From assembly GCF_047338595.1 (NCBI RefSeq), contig NZ_JBLFBO010000009.1, positions 1 to 64,000 of the forward strand: a stretch of DNA of 64,000 bases. The letters are read 5' to 3'. This document shows positions 63,001 through 64,000 of this stretch, piece after piece. Within the stretch, counting starts at the first letter, position 1. Every line of letters starts with the position of its first letter. The stretch is from Nitrospira_D sp019636945. Its GTDB lineage: Bacteria; Nitrospirota; Nitrospiria; Nitrospirales; Nitrospiraceae. Under the pieces are notes generated by a model. That model made no database searches. It saw only the letters and a program-made list of their open reading frames with translations, and was not told where the DNA came from. The position numbers and the translations under genes are program-made.

Positions 63001-63513
63001 GTAGAGCCGATCTGCGTTCATCCGCGAAGGCATGGGCATTTCCCGGACCGTGGCGGCAATCCCCGCTGCCCCGAGCATAGCTACTAGCAACTCAGCTCGA
63101 TCCCGCAGTGTTCCGGCCCCTGCCCGTAAGGTGCCGTTCACGCCCCACCTCGAAGCGTAACGTCCATCATCCCTGTCGTAAAACGATGGCAACACAGCGA
63201 TGTGATCGCGAACAAACTCGGCAATGCGCGTCACATCTTTCGTGGCAACGACCTCCTCGGCCCGTGCCTGAAGATGATCGGAGCTTGATCGAATTAAGTC
63301 CCGCAGTTGGGCGAGCGTAGGAGGGTCAACAAGGGACAGATCCGGTTCGGGATTGCTTTTATTGCAACCGAGAAATGATAGGCTCATCGGGGACGTTAGG
63401 CAGAGTGCGCCTACCAGTCGAAAGACCTCTCGACGAGAAAGAGTCAGCGTTGTGCTTGATAGAATTGCTTCCGGCTGATCTGGAATATGTTCCGATAGGT
63501 GACAGTTCAACAT
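60073..63513 (-). CDS. Large Tat-type lipoprotein with von Willebrand factor A domain
   Basis: A 1146-residue exported protein. A twin-arginine-like signal ('SRREVFRLVGALCL', 26-39) ends in lipobox 'LSFLGC' with C50. An N-terminal helical domain (about 60-200) with 'LRDRAELLVAMLGAAGIAATV' resembles transglutaminase-like regions of large secreted proteins, though the catalytic residues are not evident. A von Willebrand A domain begins at about 505 with a complete MIDAS start, 'RILVLYDGSGSMDE'. Two hydrophobic segments lie near the C-terminus ('LKALGVLLFAAFFGC' and 'VVIVVMCIVFVGLNIHYL'). It is probably envelope-associated. Length and combination are unusual; function is unknown. Confidence 0.75.
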   Translation of the reverse strand: MLNCHLSEHIPDQPEAILSSTTLTLSRREVFRLVGALCLTSPMSLSFLGCNKSNPEPDLSLVDPPTLAQLRDLIRSSSDHLQARAEEVVATKDVTRIAEFVRDHIAVLPSFYDRDDGRYASRWGVNGTLRAGAGTLRDRAELLVAMLGAAGIAATVREMPMPSRMNADRLYRPRPHEFSIDEAKLTAMVKAIQKKEASEQTTNVPEQAETGKKTVTAVEDVDPASLVNDAAKTITSAIAGKMTNLEKAELPVPPQIPVVTIEGDPSKVLVSLASMAVENGDVNKLPLLTNYDRPKIEFSVTAFLNPRLGGGSPRVVELVKSSWPVEDVVGHQVQVLFGPPQGAKALLAAPLSSYPVRVPIIRVQPRPSGEFDARKVIFGKKVPTPHPTTAASAPSAETAEPSLLTTGSLFTIDGEILAEVTPEPLKGNQRLLVLDDTQAQAETKRVTKLKATVNAASFPEIEVALSVTDAKGASVDGLGMSAFAVTEGTQPCRPILVANRQIDQRPRILVLYDGSGSMDEAFGSKENRQAFNKLLAQTLTDAAVVQPLDVRVVGFGGGSQPWGWKQPSVEQLTKDMELFSFSNLWTSFTNGALDDGPAAVIIVSDYDAEDAGQAAAAKLRLTRAQIPILAITPGKVKEEVLSDLLTVSGAQRFAVTDPKLKTALREAVAKATTTKRAYSYRFHYKAELEGPNPRPVHIALTNHSQIRTSVTYQVPASESRVPPASVAGLYLTVSVGGQRERRHLGGIRFNERGDTKDDPNNAALIAEARNALNGMVTVTVEPGSPTMGAVLEDVVTSFQSFEPLLDKKSTKDEEQAFMKTAAGLYRYPVDLAQILTPPPNSMRDASVVPKGLRILISTEQPTEKGLLSRMDIPPELNCMRIAGGDASRISSVVQQSLWLSVNEALAYDSAAFKELQGRPLQFLKATESLPDFIIKGYSPEQAVSLSRVSNQYSYYHRLVPTDGGSVAMWIVDPTSGTVFAVDETGRGGGSDCLSGILEGFTDILKALGVLLFAAFFGCERNVKSAAQAIRCMGIGTAAVYEAAASALVEYIHHPPNLGWRGVELGAELGLIGLHVRGVGHLQGSIDPFTKVFTEPHAGSTVVIVVMCIVFVGLNIHYLMERVHHCDPGRPGVPSEHRAPRGRQRLS

Positions 63514-63611
63514 GATTCCATCACTCCATTTGAGTGAACCATAGCAGACATCGTGTCAGTGCGTGACCTCTCAATGACTCGATGAAAAGCACTTGCCGTC
63601 GTCCTCAAGTA

Positions 63612-64000
63612 TCATTTCCGATTGAACCTAATGCTCTGAATGATTTTACGCAATGCTTTCTCAATGGTGGGAAATTCCTCTTGAGTCGAATTGAAGCTGA
63701 TCCTGAGGAGTCGCCCTTGCCGTGACGTCATCAACGCGATGTCATGGAACTTGATATCGGTCCCCTCGCCATCGGATCCATGATATGTGCATTCCAACGA
63801 TATCCACGGTTGCCCTTGCAAAGTGATGATCTCGCGCTGTTTCCATACGAATCCTGACCCAGTACGCTCAATCTGTGACTCAATGGCGGGTTTGGCTTCT
63901 TTTAATTGATCGATCCGTATGGCAGTTTCATATAAATCGTAGCCAATGGTGGTGGTCCGTGCCTCGTTTCCCACCGCATACTTAGGCGGTCGACTGGTCT
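63612..64000 (-). CDS. Hypothetical protein, N-terminus outside the window
   Basis: The frame is open to the window edge, so about 129 residues are seen and the true start lies beyond. The visible part reads 'GYDLYETAIRIDQLKEAK', 'GQPWISLECTYHGSDGEGTD' and 'FPTIEKALRKIIQSIRFNRK'. This looks like the secretory mixed alpha-beta domain of small proteins with 'f..i..Si.f' ends, common in stress or lipoprotein families of unknown role. It precedes the large lipoprotein gene by about 100 bases on the same strand, so the two may be cotranscribed. Confidence 0.6.
   Translation of the reverse strand, partial: TSRPPKYAVGNEARTTTIGYDLYETAIRIDQLKEAKPAIESQIERTGSGFVWKQREIITLQGQPWISLECTYHGSDGEGTDIKFHDIALMTSRQGRLLRISFNSTQEEFPTIEKALRKIIQSIRFNRK

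Overview
The window looks like chromosome of a Gram-negative, moderately GC-rich bacterium, most likely a Nitrospira-type member of Nitrospirota. This is an inference from gene style: a late cobalamin operon behind B12 riboswitches, LptF/LptG and LpxD, a hybrid CheA cluster, and a PilZ protein. No taxonomic marker gene other than ribosomal protein L28 is present.

Layout. 1-6.7 kb: a MoaD/ThiS-like protein, a fused FAD/Fe-S 2-hydroxyacid oxidase, a D-glycerate/hydroxypyruvate reductase-type dehydrogenase, a TPR protein and a cold-shock protein. 6.9-12.1 kb (+): an envelope block, lptF-lptG-fabF-acp-lpxD. 13.0-23.6 kb (-): a chemosensory cluster in transcription order CheY-like, CheW, MCP, hybrid CheA with three HPt domains, two more CheW, a receiver/coiled-coil protein, an HPt-like protein and an HD-GYP protein. 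24.1-36.1 kb (-): a tightly packed 12-gene cobalamin operon (btuB, cbiA, CWC protein, bluB, pduO, cobU, cobT, cobS, cbiB, cobD, cbiZ, cobQ) behind one B12 riboswitch. 36.2-40.4 kb (-): btuF-btuC-btuD-nitrilase behind a second B12 riboswitch. Import and late assembly of B12 therefore appear to share one ligand control.

After rpmB (40.6 kb) and two small exported proteins comes tRNA-Gly(CCC), followed by an accessory region (about 43-57.9 kb). It holds two tyrosine recombinases, an excisionase-like protein, and a TOPRIM-like/AAA replication protein. It also holds a cyclase-fold + PIN-like gene pair, an IS3-family element, a membrane protein, a PilZ protein and a 7-TM pentapeptide-repeat protein. 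Several genes here (49.7-53.8 kb) are visibly AT-richer than the flanks. The right end (57.9-64 kb) carries a DUF4419 protein, a large Tat-type lipoprotein with a VWA domain, and a partial gene.

The most surprising signal is a pair of ungapped ~99-nt elements (47336-47434 and 48484-48582, minus strand). They match the SAM-I riboswitch core and show compensatory changes in their helices. One sits upstream of the replication protein. The other sits upstream of the second recombinase and is followed by an intrinsic terminator. This suggests S-adenosylmethionine-gated control of a mobile element. The second candidate system is the gaplessly coupled cyclase-fold/PIN-nuclease pair at 49.7-51.5 kb.
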